A DNA stretch of 44,456 nt from Atopobiaceae bacterium (lineage in GTDB: Bacteria; Actinomycetota; Coriobacteriia; Coriobacteriales; Atopobiaceae). A program made the translations under genes and the position numbers. The stretch's first letter is position 1, and the number at the start of each line of letters is the position of its first letter. Positions 16,246-25,662 of this stretch are shown one piece after another. The stretch is from assembly GCA_017510785.1 (NCBI GenBank), contig JAFWMH010000039.1:1-44456 (forward strand), in the 5' to 3' direction. Below the pieces are notes generated by a model that was given only the letters and a program-made list of their open reading frames with translations, was not told the DNA's origin and did not search any database.

Positions 16246-17001
16246 CACGTACCGAAGGTGCCACGGCTCGTACTCGTAGCCCGTAATGGCCTCCTGGTTT
16301 GGCAGATACCGCAGGATGAACCCATACTTCGGCATGGTGGTGTGAACCGTCTCCCACAGGTCCGTTTGCGCAAGCATCTCGTCGTTCGTGAGCATCTCGA
16401 CACCGTTCACGATGGGAATCACGTCGAGCGCCAACCCCGTTTCGTGCTCGGAGTGACCTGCCTTCGCCACGTACTTCTCCACGTAGTCGCTGCCATACTC
16501 CTGCGTGAACTGGTCCACCAGCTCCTGCTGCTTCGCGCGGCTGCGATAACACGAGTTGAGGTCAATCACAACCCCCTCGCTCTGTAGCTCCTCCTGCAGC
16601 TCCTCGAACGCCGCGAGCGCCTGCTTCTCCACAACAATGGTACTTCCCCGCTGGTTCGTGGCCTCGACGAGCGTGACCTTGTTCTCCCAATCCTCGTCGA
16701 GCTCGTGCGTCTTGTTCACCAACACGAGGTAGTCGATGCCGTCGGACTTGCTCGCCGACGCGCCCGTCGCACCGGCTTTGGAACCGCCGGTCGCGTTCGC
16801 CGACCCATCAGCCGCGCCGCCGGTCGCCGCGCCATCCGCCACATCCGCATTGCCACCTGCACTCGCGCTTGCGCTTTGAGCCTCGGCCTCGCCTCCCGAC
16901 GCCAACTTGGAAAAGAACAGAACGTCCGCCAAGCTCAGCACAAGCAAGCAAGCCAACGCCGCCATCCACACCATGTTGCTCAGTCGTGTTCTTGCATCCA
17001 T
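16177..17001 (-). CDS. VanY-type D-alanyl-D-alanine carboxypeptidase (M15B)
   Basis: This 274-residue zinc peptidase should trim the terminal D-Ala from peptidoglycan stem peptides outside the cell. A membrane anchor is at about residues 9-31 (MVWMAALACLLVLSLADVLF) with a short basic N-terminus. A low-complexity Ala/Gly/Ser linker follows at about 38-88. The catalytic domain has SCYRSRAKQQELVDQF, then AGHSEHETGLALDV, supplying the first His and Asp ligands. YEPWHLRYVG near the end supplies the general-base Glu and second His ligand. The start ATG has AGGAGAG upstream. Vancomycin resistance is not implied, since no vanHAX genes are present; such enzymes are common in housekeeping wall turnover. 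Confidence 0.92.
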   Translation of the reverse strand: MDARTRLSNMVWMAALACLLVLSLADVLFFSKLASGGEAEAQSASASAGGNADVADGAATGGAADGSANATGGSKAGATGASASKSDGIDYLVLVNKTHELDEDWENKVTLVEATNQRGSTIVVEKQALAAFEELQEELQSEGVVIDLNSCYRSRAKQQELVDQFTQEYGSDYVEKYVAKAGHSEHETGLALDVIPIVNGVEMLTNDEMLAQTDLWETVHTTMPKYGFILRYLPNQEAITGYEYEPWHLRYVGTPDAEKITKSGLTLEEYLGEA

Positions 17002-17273
17002 AATGCTTCTCTCCTAAATCGACAATCCCTAGCTCGAAGTCCCCAGGCCCCAAGTCCCGCGCACAAGCGATTCTCTCTTATAAACCCCGCGAAACGCGCC
17101 CGGCCGAAACGTGCCGAACAAAACGCGGCCTTATTAACGAGCGCGTTTACGAGCAGATTTCGTGCAGCGAGCGTGTCCGTTTACTGCCAAACCATACCTC
17201 AAGCACCCGCTCGTCGCAACTTTTGGTAGCATTGCAACATATCCATTTATGAAACGTAGCAGAAGGGATTACC

Positions 17274-19121
17274 ATGAGTGAGGATAGGCCGCGACGCCGA
17301 CAAAACCAATCGGCACGGAGGCGCAGTCAGGGAGACTACAGCGCCCCCCGCCACATGTCGCAGGATGGTCGCAGCTCCCAAGGTCAACGTCGCCAGCGCA
17401 CAGGCCAGCCACAAAGGTCGCACGCACAGTCCGGTCGGCCCGAGCGCGCACATACTCAGGGCGCCCGCTCGGAGGCCGAGCGCAGGAATGCCGCCCCGAG
17501 GCGCCGGACGCAGGGCGCACAGCAACAGGATCGCATGCCTCCTTCGCAGCGTCCGCAACGCCAGCAGCCCCGACGCGCCCAAGGCCCCGACCGTCGCAAC
17601 CAGCCCGCTCGTCGCCCGCAAGGCCGTTCGTCCTCAGCGCTCATCATAGCCGTCGTCGTAGCGGTACTCGTTTTGGGCATAGGCGGCTTCTTTCTCATTC
17701 GCAATATCACCACCAAGCACATCACCGTTAACGGCGAGGCGATGACGGTTGGCCGTTCCACCACCCCCCGCACGCTCGTCGAGGACGGCGTGGTTTCGCC
17801 CAAGCCGGGCAACCTGCTCGCCGTAGACGGAACGCTTCTTTCCAAGGGCGACGGCAACCTGTGCTCGGCCGTCGCAGACGGCAATCCTTTGGGCGTCGAC
17901 GACGAAATCCCGCCCAACGCAACCGTGCAAATCGACGACGGCACCGACGCCACGGAGGAATACGACGAAAAGCAGGAGAAAATACCCTACGAAAAGATTC
18001 AGGGCGACACGGAATTCTCCGCGTATTGGAACGGCTCCATCCATTTGCTCAGCGACGGCGAAGACGGCTTGAAGACGACCAAAACCGGCAAACAATCGAA
18101 CATTACCGTAGACGAGGTCACCAAGGCTCCCGTCGACGCCGGCTACGTCATTTACACCGCAAAGCCTGAAGACAAGGTCATCGCGCTCACCTTCGACGAC
18201 GGCCCGTGGGACACCTCAACCGACGCCATTCTCGACATCTTAGAAGAGAACAACGCGAAGGCAACCTTCTTCACGATTGGCAACCAAATTCAGGGCCACG
18301 AGAGCGAGATCAAGCGCGCCGCAGCACTGGGTTGCCAAATCTGCACGCACACGTGGGACCACGCCGACGGCTCTGGCGGTGGAACCGACATCGGCAAGAT
18401 GAGTGCCAGCGAGCAGGTGCAGGAAGTAGAGAAAGGCTACGCGGCCATCGCCAAGGTTCTTGGCGAGGAGCCCGCGCACATCCTGCGCGCACCGGGCGGC
18501 AACTTCAACGGCGATACCATCGACAACCTTTGGGAGCTCGTTGACGCCGAGATTGGCTGGGACGTCGATACCGAGGACTGGCGCAGGCCTGGCTCCGACT
18601 CAATTGCAAACATGATTTTGAGCGCCGGCTCCGGAAACGTCATTCTTATGCACGACGGCGGCGGCGATCGCTCACAAACGGTCGAGGCCCTCAAGCAGGC
18701 CCTTCCGCAGCTTGCGCAGCAGGGTTACAAGTTCATCACCGTAAACGAGCTCCTTGCATACGGGTTGCCCAACTCGTCCTCCTCGTCTGCAGGAACCTCT
18801 TCCAGCAGTTCGTCGAGCTCCAGCTCGAGCAGCAGCTCTTCCGACTCCGACTACGACTCCGACTCCGACTCCTCGACCTCGGGCTCCTCCTCAAGCTCGT
18901 CCAGCTCCTCGAGCTCCTTGAGCTCCAGCGACGACTCCACGTCGGGCTACTCGTCCTCAAGCTCCTCGAGCTCCAGCGACGACTCCACGTCGGACTACTC
19001 GTCCTATGGCGACTCCGAAAGCGATTCGTCCACGGGAACAGGATCGGGCATGGGTTCGGGAACGGGCACAGGCACCGGAACGGGCACGTCAACCTCAACT
19101 TCCGACTCCTACACCTACTAG
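17274..19121 (+). CDS. Membrane-anchored polysaccharide deacetylase with Ser-rich tail
   Basis: This 615-residue protein has an unusual layout. Residues 1-118 are a cytoplasmic, disordered, Arg/Gln-rich tail. Residues about 121-143 form one membrane span (ALIIAVVVAVLVLGIGGFFL). Residues about 150-225 resemble a small DUF348-like domain (ITVNGEAMTVG). The NodB deacetylase domain is at about 300-495 with TFDDGPW (306-312), HTWDH (359-363) giving the two metal His residues, and RAPGGN (405-410). The last 115 residues are Ser/Asp/Gly/Thr low complexity. It probably removes N-acetyl groups from cell-wall glycan. AGAAGGGAT before the ATG serves as ribosome-binding site, and an intrinsic terminator follows at once. 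The target (peptidoglycan or secondary polymer) is unknown. Confidence 0.9.
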   Translation: MSEDRPRRRQNQSARRRSQGDYSAPRHMSQDGRSSQGQRRQRTGQPQRSHAQSGRPERAHTQGARSEAERRNAAPRRRTQGAQQQDRMPPSQRPQRQQPRRAQGPDRRNQPARRPQGRSSSALIIAVVVAVLVLGIGGFFLIRNITTKHITVNGEAMTVGRSTTPRTLVEDGVVSPKPGNLLAVDGTLLSKGDGNLCSAVADGNPLGVDDEIPPNATVQIDDGTDATEEYDEKQEKIPYEKIQGDTEFSAYWNGSIHLLSDGEDGLKTTKTGKQSNITVDEVTKAPVDAGYVIYTAKPEDKVIALTFDDGPWDTSTDAILDILEENNAKATFFTIGNQIQGHESEIKRAAALGCQICTHTWDHADGSGGGTDIGKMSASEQVQEVEKGYAAIAKVLGEEPAHILRAPGGNFNGDTIDNLWELVDAEIGWDVDTEDWRRPGSDSIANMILSAGSGNVILMHDGGGDRSQTVEALKQALPQLAQQGYKFITVNELLAYGLPNSSSSSAGTSSSSSSSSSSSSSSSDSDYDSDSDSSTSGSSSSSSSSSSSLSSSDDSTSGYSSSSSSSSSDDSTSDYSSYGDSESDSSTGTGSGMGSGTGTGTGTGTSTSTSDSYTY

Positions 19122-19127
19122 TCCACA

Positions 19128-19162
19128 ACACCCGGGAGCACAGCGTTATCGCTCCCGGGTGT
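19128..19162 (+). terminator. Intrinsic terminator after the deacetylase gene
   Basis: Perfect 12-bp stem ACACCCGGGAGC / GCTCCCGGGTGT with an 11-nt loop, followed by ATATTTAT. It is 6 nt after the stop codon and 48 nt before the next small gene. Confidence 0.85.
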
Positions 19163-19210
19163 ATATTTATGCAAAGCCTTTATCACAACCCCGCAACACA
19201 AGGAGCCATC

Positions 19211-19387
19211 ATGCATGAGAACACACGCTCACCCGAGGACATGTCGCTCGCAGAGAATGTCCGCATGATCGTAGGCGGCGTCGCCACCATCGTGGCGCTT
19301 GTCGTGCCCATCATACTCATCCGTCGCATCGTGAAGACCATCGAGAACAGCGACAAGTTCAAGCAGTTCGAAAAGCACCTCTCGTAA
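19211..19387 (+). CDS. Small membrane protein, 58 residues
   Basis: No family was recognised. One hydrophobic segment at about residues 20-38 (GVATIVALVVPIILI) is followed by basic RRIVKTIENSDKFKQF, so the C-terminus is probably cytoplasmic. AAGGAG stands 6 nt before the ATG, which makes translation credible despite the size. The gene follows the terminator of the deacetylase gene, so it likely has its own promoter or is read by leak-through. It faces the ABC-F gene convergently. Confidence 0.65.
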   Translation: MHENTRSPEDMSLAENVRMIVGGVATIVALVVPIILIRRIVKTIENSDKFKQFEKHLS

Positions 19388-19417
19388 TTACCTGGCCTGC
19401 ACCAGTGGCCCGGAAAG

Positions 19418-19470
19418 CCCCGTGCAACCAGGGGGTAGCCCCCGTGCAACCAGGGGGGTAGCCCCCGTGG
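19418..19470. repeat. Short tandem repeat between convergent genes
   Basis: The 21-23-bp block CCCCGTGCAACCAGGGGG plus TAG occurs twice (19418 and 19439), followed by a partial CCCCCGTGG. It occupies almost the whole gap between the small membrane protein and the ABC-F gene. Confidence 0.6.
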
Positions 19471-19472
19471 CG

Positions 19473-21320
19473 TCACACGAGCCCAAGGCGCTCGCCCAGC
19501 TCGAGCCACTCCGTCTCCAGCTCGTCGAGCCGCGCGACGGCATCGTCCACATCGGCCTGACGCGCGATGAGCAGTTCGTAGTCGGTGGGGTCCGTCGCCG
19601 CGAGCACGGCGCGCAGGCGGTCGGGCTCGCCCTCGAGCTTTGCCATTCTGCGCTCCACCGAATCGAACCGACGCTTGAGTTCGCGGCGCTCGGCGTTGGA
19701 GAGGCCTCCCTTTGCGGACGCCTTAGCGGACTCCTTCGAAGGCTCGGCGGCCGAGGATCCACCAGCCATGCCAAGCTTTCCGGCTTGCGAGGCCTGCCGC
19801 GCTCGCGCATCCAAACGCCCCAGATACTCGTCCACCCCGCCCGGGCAATGCGTAAGCTTGCCGTCAATGAGCGCGTACTGGTTGTCGGTCACACGCTCGA
19901 GCAGCGACCGATCGTGGCTCACCATCACCAAGGTGCCAGGCCAGCTGTCGAGCAGGTCCTCCACCGCCACGAGCATGTCGGTATCGAGGTCGTTTCCTGG
20001 CTCGTCTAGAATGAGCACGTTGGGCTCCTCCATCAAAACGCACAGCAGAGCGAGCCGACGACGTTGTCCACCCGAAAGGTCGCGCACGTACGTAAAGAGG
20101 TCCTTGCGGTCGAAGCCCAAACGCTCAAGCAGCTGCTCCGGCGAAAGGAGTTTATCTCCTACGTGATACGAGCGTTTGAAGCGCGCCAGCAGTTCCTCTA
20201 CGCGCCAATCGTCGTGCTCCGTCAGGCGCTCGAGCCGCTGGCCAAGTCGGCCGAAGCGCACCGTTTTGCCAATCTTTACCCAACCGACGTCGGGCCGCTG
20301 CAAGCCCGAGAGCACGCGCAGCAAAGTCGTTTTGCCGGCACCGTTCTCGCCCAGAATGCCCACGCGCTCGCCGGGACCAAGAAGCCACGAAATGCCGTCG
20401 AGCACCACGAGCCGCCCACCATCCGGCACAGGATAGCTCACGCCCACGTTGCGCAGCTCAACCACTTGCTTGCCAAGTCGCGTCATGGCCATTCTTTGCA
20501 GCTCAACGGTGTTGCGAAGCGGAGGGTCCTGCTCCACGAGCGCCATGGCGGCCTCGATGCGAAAGCGCGGTTTGCTCGTGCGCGCCTTCGCCCCGTGTGC
20601 CAGCCAATTGAGCTCCTTGCGCAGTATGTTTTGTCTGCGTTCCTCGGCCACGGCCGCTTGGCGCTCGCGCTCCACGCGTTGCTGAATGTACGCAGAGTAG
20701 CCGCCCTCGAAGGGCTCCACCTCGCCGTCGTGCACCTCCCACATGGACGTGCACACCTCATCCAAAAACCAGCGGTCGTGCGTCACCACCAGGAGCGCAC
20801 CCACACCTTGCGGCCAACGGCCCACGAGATGTCGCGCAAGCCAACGAATCGTACCCAAATCCAGATGGTTGGTAGGCTCGTCGAGACACAAAACATCCCA
20901 CGTCCCCACCAACAGGCGCGCGAGGTCGGCTCGGCGCCGCTGACCTCCCGAAAGGTCGCCCACACGCCCCTCCCAGTCGAGGTCGCCAACAAGCGCAGCC
21001 AAGATGTCGCGCGTGCGTGCCGACGCCGCCCACTCGTGCGCGGGCATGTCGCCCACGATGGCATGTCCCAAGGTGTCGTCGTCGTTCAGGTCGTCTTGCT
21101 GCCCAAGCATGCCCACGGCGATGCCGCCGCGATACGTCACGCTCCCCTCGTCGGGCTCAAGAGCGCCAGCAAGCACGTTGAGCAGGGTCGATTTCCCGTC
21201 GCCGTTTCGGCCCACGATTCCTATGCGGTCGCCCTCGAACACCGAGAGCGTCTGCTCGTGGAGCACGCGCTTGCCCGGCCACTCATGGCCAACACGCTCT
21301 CCGCCAATCAGAATGCCCAT
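19473..21320 (-). CDS. ABC-F ATPase, Uup-like
   Basis: This 615-residue soluble protein has two ATP-binding cassettes and no membrane spans. Walker A motifs are GRNGDGKST (near 38-46) and GENGAGKTT (near 345-353). The signature is LSGGQRRR in both halves, and Walker B regions end CLDEPTNHLDL and ILDEPGNDLDT. The linker contains LNWLAHGAKARTSKPR, characteristic of Uup-type members. The C-terminal tail (about 525-615) is a helical coiled coil (LSNAERRELKRRFDSVERR). ABC-F proteins act on the ribosome. The second Walker B has Gly-Asn-Asp in place of Thr-Asn-His. It directly follows nfo (stop and start abut), so the two are coupled. Confidence 0.93.
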   Translation of the reverse strand: MGILIGGERVGHEWPGKRVLHEQTLSVFEGDRIGIVGRNGDGKSTLLNVLAGALEPDEGSVTYRGGIAVGMLGQQDDLNDDDTLGHAIVGDMPAHEWAASARTRDILAALVGDLDWEGRVGDLSGGQRRRADLARLLVGTWDVLCLDEPTNHLDLGTIRWLARHLVGRWPQGVGALLVVTHDRWFLDEVCTSMWEVHDGEVEPFEGGYSAYIQQRVERERQAAVAEERRQNILRKELNWLAHGAKARTSKPRFRIEAAMALVEQDPPLRNTVELQRMAMTRLGKQVVELRNVGVSYPVPDGGRLVVLDGISWLLGPGERVGILGENGAGKTTLLRVLSGLQRPDVGWVKIGKTVRFGRLGQRLERLTEHDDWRVEELLARFKRSYHVGDKLLSPEQLLERLGFDRKDLFTYVRDLSGGQRRRLALLCVLMEEPNVLILDEPGNDLDTDMLVAVEDLLDSWPGTLVMVSHDRSLLERVTDNQYALIDGKLTHCPGGVDEYLGRLDARARQASQAGKLGMAGGSSAAEPSKESAKASAKGGLSNAERRELKRRFDSVERRMAKLEGEPDRLRAVLAATDPTDYELLIARQADVDDAVARLDELETEWLELGERLGLV

Positions 21321-22166
21321 CTACGCTTCCTCCCCTGCCAGAGCTCTAAGCTGCGCGATTTCGGCCGCGTAGCCTTCGAGCTCGTTGGGCGTTTCCAAAA
21401 TCATGGGCAGTTCGCAAATGCGCGGGTTTGTCACCACCGCGGCGAAGGCATCCATGCCGAGGTGGCCCTTGCCGATCTTCTCGTGACGGTCCTTGTGCGA
21501 GCCGCGAGGGTTCTTCGAGTCATTGAGATGCAGCGCCTTGAGGCGCCCAAGCCCGATTACGCGATCGAACTCGTCGAGCACGCCGTCCAAATCCTCGCGC
21601 ACGTCGTAGCCCGCATCCCACACATGACACGTATCCAAGCAAACGCCCAGCTCGTCGCCCTTCTTGCAGCCTTCCAAAATGCGTTCGAGCTCCTCGAAGC
21701 TTCGGCCCACTTCCGTACCCTTGCCAGCCATCGTTTCGAGCAGCACCGTAGTCGCCTGGCCGCTCTCGATTACCTCGTCCAAGGCCTCGCAGATAAGTTC
21801 GATGCCCTTGTCAGCGCCCTGCTTCACGTGGTTCCCAGGATGAAAGTTATAGTAGTTGCCGGGCAGACTCTCCATTCGCTCGAGGTCTCCCGCCATAGCC
21901 CGCCGCGCGAAGTCCACCACGTCGGGCTTTGCCGAGCAGAGGTTCATGGTGTACGGCGCATGTGCCACGAGCTTCCCGAAGCCTTGCTCCGCCATGTACG
22001 TGCGCAGCACTGCCATGTCGTCAAGATCGAGCGCCTTTGCATTTCCCCCACGCGGGTTGCGCGTAAAGAACGCGAACGTGGTCGCACCAATCGACGTGAC
22101 CGTCTCGCCCATCTTCGCGTAGCCACCCGTCGTCGAAAGGTGGCATCCTATGGTTAGCCTTGGCAT
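21321..22166 (-). CDS. nfo: Deoxyribonuclease IV (endonuclease IV)
   Basis: This 281-residue AP endonuclease cuts DNA at abasic sites during base-excision repair. It has the TIM-barrel metal ligands in order: GCHLS, AHAPYTMNL, NFHPGNHVKQG, LLETMAGKGTEVG, VCLDTCHVWDAGYD, ALHLNDSKNPRGSHKDRHEKIG and ETP near the end, represented here by HLNDSKNPRGSHKDRHEK. The start at 22166 follows AAGGGAGAG, and the open frame upstream (to 22256) overlaps coaBC and lacks support. The gene sits 34 nt after coaBC and abuts the ABC-F start codon. Confidence 0.96.
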   Translation of the reverse strand: MPRLTIGCHLSTTGGYAKMGETVTSIGATTFAFFTRNPRGGNAKALDLDDMAVLRTYMAEQGFGKLVAHAPYTMNLCSAKPDVVDFARRAMAGDLERMESLPGNYYNFHPGNHVKQGADKGIELICEALDEVIESGQATTVLLETMAGKGTEVGRSFEELERILEGCKKGDELGVCLDTCHVWDAGYDVREDLDGVLDEFDRVIGLGRLKALHLNDSKNPRGSHKDRHEKIGKGHLGMDAFAAVVTNPRICELPMILETPNELEGYAAEIAQLRALAGEEA

Positions 22167-22200
22167 ACTCTCTCCCTTGGTTTGGCGTTCGACTCCATAC

Positions 22201-23511
22201 TCATCGCACGTAGGAGACAAAATCTTTCGCAATACGATCGACGAGCCGCGCCGCAACCTCCGCCTTGCTCAGCGTGGGAAGCGCCTCGGCGCCTGCCGGC
22301 GAGAGCAGCGTTACGCGGTTCGTGTCGCTACCAAAGCCAGAGTCGGAACGGCTCACGTCGTTGGCAGCGATGAGGTCGCACCCCTTGCGCTCAAGCTTCG
22401 CCTGAGCATTGTTCAAAAGATCATGTGTTTCGGCGGCAAAACCCACCACGAAACGACGTTTCCCGCCATCGTTTTTCGACGCACACAGCTCGGCGAGGAT
22501 GTCGGCCGTCTGGACGAGTTCGATGGCGTCTAGTTGTTCGCGACCCTTCTTGAGCTTGTGGTCGGCCGGATGCGCCGGCGTATAGTCGGCCACCGCCGCA
22601 GCACAAATCGCAACGTCGGAGTTCGCGAATGCCGCCACAGTGGCGTCGTGCATCTCGGCCGCACTCACCACATCGACGCGTCGCACGCCCTGAGGCGTCG
22701 GCAGCGATACCGGCCCCGCCACAAGGGTTACCTCCGCACCCCGACGCGCAGCCTCCTCCGCAATGGCAAAGCCCATCTTGCCGCTCGACCTGTTGGCGAT
22801 GTAACGAACCGGATCGATTGCCTCGTGCGTGGGACCTGCGGTAACGACCACCGACGAGAAGGGCAGCGTGCCCATACGTGTGCCCGCCTCGGCCTCTCTG
22901 GCTTCCTGCACTTCTCGACCAGTCTCTGCAAGCGACTCGCACGAAGTCGCGCCTAGCTGCGCCAGCACGGCATCGGCAATGCACTCCACCGAGGCAAGCT
23001 TTCCCTCCCCCACGTCGTTGCAGGCCAGGCGTCCCGAAACGGGCATAACGAAACGTGCGCCGCGCGCCATGAGAACGGAAACGTTGGCCTGGGTGGCCGC
23101 TGCCTTCCACATGTGAACGTTCATTGCGGGCGCCACCACAATAGGCGTAGCCTCTGGCACCGCGAGCAACGTCGCCGAAACGAGGTCGTCCGCCATGCCC
23201 ATCGCCATCTTTGCCATTACGTTTGCCGTTGCCGGCATCACGAGCACGACCTCGGCCCAGCCCGAAAGCTCGATGTGCGGTATTGCTGAGGTCGCATCGT
23301 CGAACAAGCTTGTAGCCAACGGTTCGTGGGTAAGACCTTCCCACGTGGCCGCACCCACGAAGCGCAGCGCGCCCTCGGTGGATGCAACCCTCACCGTGCA
23401 GCCGGCTCGTTGCAGCAACCGCAGAACCTCCACGGCCTTATACGCCGCTATGCCGCCGCACACGCACAGCAAAACACGCGCGGCAGCCCCTTCGCAATCC
23501 TCGTTGGCCAT
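22201..23511 (-). CDS. coaBC: Bifunctional CoaBC (coenzyme A synthesis)
   Basis: This 436-residue flavoprotein makes 4'-phosphopantetheine precursors. The C-terminal CoaB half links phosphopantothenate to cysteine, and the N-terminal CoaC half decarboxylates the product. CoaC has GGIAAYKAVE, the catalytic His in IPHIELSGWAE, PATANVMAKMAMGMADDL and PAMNVHMW. CoaB starts near VVVTAGPTHEAIDPVRYIAN, has NRSSGKMG, and the DHKLKKG lysine motif typical of synthetases. GGAGG sits 7 nt before the ATG at 23511. The region between halves (about 190-225) is a charged linker. It lies mid-operon between the zinc-ribbon-like gene and nfo. Confidence 0.96.
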   Translation of the reverse strand: MANEDCEGAAARVLLCVCGGIAAYKAVEVLRLLQRAGCTVRVASTEGALRFVGAATWEGLTHEPLATSLFDDATSAIPHIELSGWAEVVLVMPATANVMAKMAMGMADDLVSATLLAVPEATPIVVAPAMNVHMWKAAATQANVSVLMARGARFVMPVSGRLACNDVGEGKLASVECIADAVLAQLGATSCESLAETGREVQEAREAEAGTRMGTLPFSSVVVTAGPTHEAIDPVRYIANRSSGKMGFAIAEEAARRGAEVTLVAGPVSLPTPQGVRRVDVVSAAEMHDATVAAFANSDVAICAAAVADYTPAHPADHKLKKGREQLDAIELVQTADILAELCASKNDGGKRRFVVGFAAETHDLLNNAQAKLERKGCDLIAANDVSRSDSGFGSDTNRVTLLSPAGAEALPTLSKAEVAARLVDRIAKDFVSYVR

Positions 23512-23574
23512 CGTGTCGCCTCCGGCTTCTCTTGAGTGCATGAAATACCGACCGCTGCTGCGGTTTACCGAAGT

Positions 23575-24303
23575 TTACTTGTCTAAATCGAACATGCCTT
23601 CCGTCACCAATATGCGATGGCAGTAGGGGCACTCCGCAATGGCAGGGCCACGTCGAATGTCGCCAAACGCACTCGGCGGCACAACAACACGGCACACGGA
23701 TGGCGTGTTCCCGCGAAGGTGCTCAACGGCAAGCCCCCCAAAACGCTTAACGGCCGCCTCATAGTGCTTTAATACCTCGGGAGTAATGCTTACCAGCACC
23801 GTCTCGCGCTCGAGCGCAAGCTTGCGCATGTCGCGCTCGATATCGGCCGTTTGCTCACGCAAAGCTGTAACCAATGCCTCGCCCTCGCTTACGAGCTTGT
23901 CGTCCAGCGCACGGGCGTTCTTTTCGGCCGCCTTCGTTTTGTTCAATCGCGCGGTAAACTCCTTATGCTGGTACTCACGCTTCTCGATGCGCTTTGCAAG
24001 CGAGGTAAGCTGCTCTTCAAGATTGTGTATGTCGCGATAGCTCGTCTCGCTGGAATCGAACTTCGCCTGCGTTTCCTCAACGATTTCGTGCAACCGAAGC
24101 TGAGCGTGCTCGTTTTCCTCGAGATCCATCTCAACGTCCTTGCGCTGGCCCACGATTTGCCGCAACTGCGAGGCAAGCTTCTTTCGCGCCGCGCGCACCG
24201 CGTTTATCTTCTTCATTTGCGGCATGGCGGCGAGCGTCTTTTTGTGCCTCATGAGCGTAAGGTCGATTTCTTGCAACCGAAGAAGGGCTTCCGGCTCCCG
24301 CAT
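23575..24303 (-). CDS. Coiled-coil protein with partial C4 zinc ribbon (DUF164 type)
   Basis: This 242-residue protein belongs to the family annotated as zinc ribbon domain protein, often next to DNA or tRNA maintenance genes and of unknown role. Residues about 5-185 are a long charged coiled coil (LRLQEIDLTLMRHKKTLAAM, then LEEQLTSLAKRIEKREYQHK). The C-terminal ribbon normally has two Cys pairs. Here the last pair is kept (ECPYCHRIL), but the first knuckle has only one Cys (SVCRVVVPP), so zinc binding may be lost or altered. The ATG at 24303 follows GGAGG by 6 nt. It starts the minus-strand run coaBC-nfo-abcF. Confidence 0.8.
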   Translation of the reverse strand: MREPEALLRLQEIDLTLMRHKKTLAAMPQMKKINAVRAARKKLASQLRQIVGQRKDVEMDLEENEHAQLRLHEIVEETQAKFDSSETSYRDIHNLEEQLTSLAKRIEKREYQHKEFTARLNKTKAAEKNARALDDKLVSEGEALVTALREQTADIERDMRKLALERETVLVSITPEVLKHYEAAVKRFGGLAVEHLRGNTPSVCRVVVPPSAFGDIRRGPAIAECPYCHRILVTEGMFDLDK

Positions 24304-24488
24304 CACGTACCTCCATGCCGTGTTGTATTCATGCATATACATGGTACACGAACAGCTTTATCCTACCGTCGTGAACTCAAGAACTGTTGAGAAAACCAAC
24401 GCACGTTGCGCCGAGGCGTTCCCGACACGTCTCACCGACGTCGAGCCGGGGCGAAGCCTTGTGCCCGCTCGGCCGCCCGCGGCCAAGC

Positions 24489-25649
24489 TCATCGCGCCGA
24501 TGCAACAACCTCCAGCAACGCATTGCCAAACCGCTCAAGCTCTTCCCATGGCACCCGTTCGTCGAATGAGACGCGCAGCGAACCTGTGGCAAGCGGTCCG
24601 GGCACGCCCATCGCCGTTAACACGTGGCTCGGAGCCGTAGAGCCACTCGCGCAGGCCGACGCCGCCGACACCTCGAACCCGCGGGCATCAAGCTGTAGCA
24701 CGAGCGTTTCGGAGTCCAAGCCCCCCACGAGAAGGCTCACCATGCCGGGCAAGCGATCCGCTCCCACCTCACACGGCGTCGTGGGAACGATGCCCGTGCC
24801 CTCGGCGCACACCAGCGCGTACAGACGCTCGGCCCGCTCCGCTACCTCTCGCCTCGTCACCTCGAGGTGGGCGCAGCTGGCCTTCGCGGCCGCAGCAAGG
24901 GCGAGTGCACCCCGCACGTCCTGTGTTCCGGGACGAATGCCACGCTCTTGTCCGCCACCAAAGCTCGTTGGCCGCAGGGGAACGCACGTCCTCACGACCA
25001 GCGCACCCGTTCCCACCGGAGCTCCGATTTTGTGGCCCACCACACCAACCGCATCGCAATCCGAAACGTCGAGCGACACCTTGCCAAAGCCCTGCGCCGC
25101 ATCCGTGTAGAAAAGCGCCCCAGCCCGATGTGCCGCCTTCGACAATTCCCCTAACGGTTGCACCACGCCCATCTCGTTGTTTGCCGCCATCACCGAGACG
25201 AGTGCCACGTCGGGGCCAAGCATCTTTTCGAGCGCCGCACACTCGATGCGGCCATCGCGCGTGGGGGCGACCGTTTCCACCTCGAAGCCACGGTCGCGCA
25301 GTGCCGGCGCGACGTCTAGCCCCGAGTCGTGCTCGATGGCCGAAAGGATCACGCGCGTGCGCCGACGATTCCTATCGCGCCCTCCCATGGCAAGGCCGAC
25401 GAGCGCGAGGTTGTTGTTCTCGGTTCCACCTGAGGTGAATACCACGTCCATGGGACGAAAACGCCCGCCCAGGCAGCGCGCTATGTCGCGACGGGCACCA
25501 TCGAGCGCCCGGGCCGCCTCGCGACCGGCAGTGTGGAGCGAGTTGGGGTTGGCGCCCGCATAGGAACACTCCTCGTAGGCACGTTCGGCGGCCAGCGCCT
25601 CCGGCCGCACGGGCGCGGAGGCCGCATAGTCCAAATACACACGTCGCAC
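24489..25649 (-). CDS. Cysteine desulfurase (NifS/IscS family)
   Basis: This 386-residue PLP enzyme removes sulfur from cysteine to supply Fe-S clusters or thiolated tRNA. It begins with YLDYAASAPVRPEAL. SGGTENNNLAL is the cofactor pocket, and the PLP lysine is in VGHKIGAPVGTG (about Lys207). RPGTQDVRGAL follows. The sulfur-carrying Cys is in SAASACASGS (about Cys335). The GTG at 25649, 13 nt after the rpe stop, gives a normal N-terminus; the frame is open far upstream but overlaps rpe. It is the last gene of the long minus-strand run. No iscU or mnmA lies beside it in the window. Confidence 0.93.
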   Translation of the reverse strand: MRRVYLDYAASAPVRPEALAAERAYEECSYAGANPNSLHTAGREAARALDGARRDIARCLGGRFRPMDVVFTSGGTENNNLALVGLAMGGRDRNRRRTRVILSAIEHDSGLDVAPALRDRGFEVETVAPTRDGRIECAALEKMLGPDVALVSVMAANNEMGVVQPLGELSKAAHRAGALFYTDAAQGFGKVSLDVSDCDAVGVVGHKIGAPVGTGALVVRTCVPLRPTSFGGGQERGIRPGTQDVRGALALAAAAKASCAHLEVTRREVAERAERLYALVCAEGTGIVPTTPCEVGADRLPGMVSLLVGGLDSETLVLQLDARGFEVSAASACASGSTAPSHVLTAMGVPGPLATGSLRVSFDERVPWEELERFGNALLEVVASAR

Positions 25650-25662
25650 AGCCGCACCCGCC

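Noticed and set aside
20064..22157. Plus-strand ORF of 697 codons
   Set aside because: It is antisense to the Uup-like ABC-F and endonuclease IV genes, both with full family motifs.
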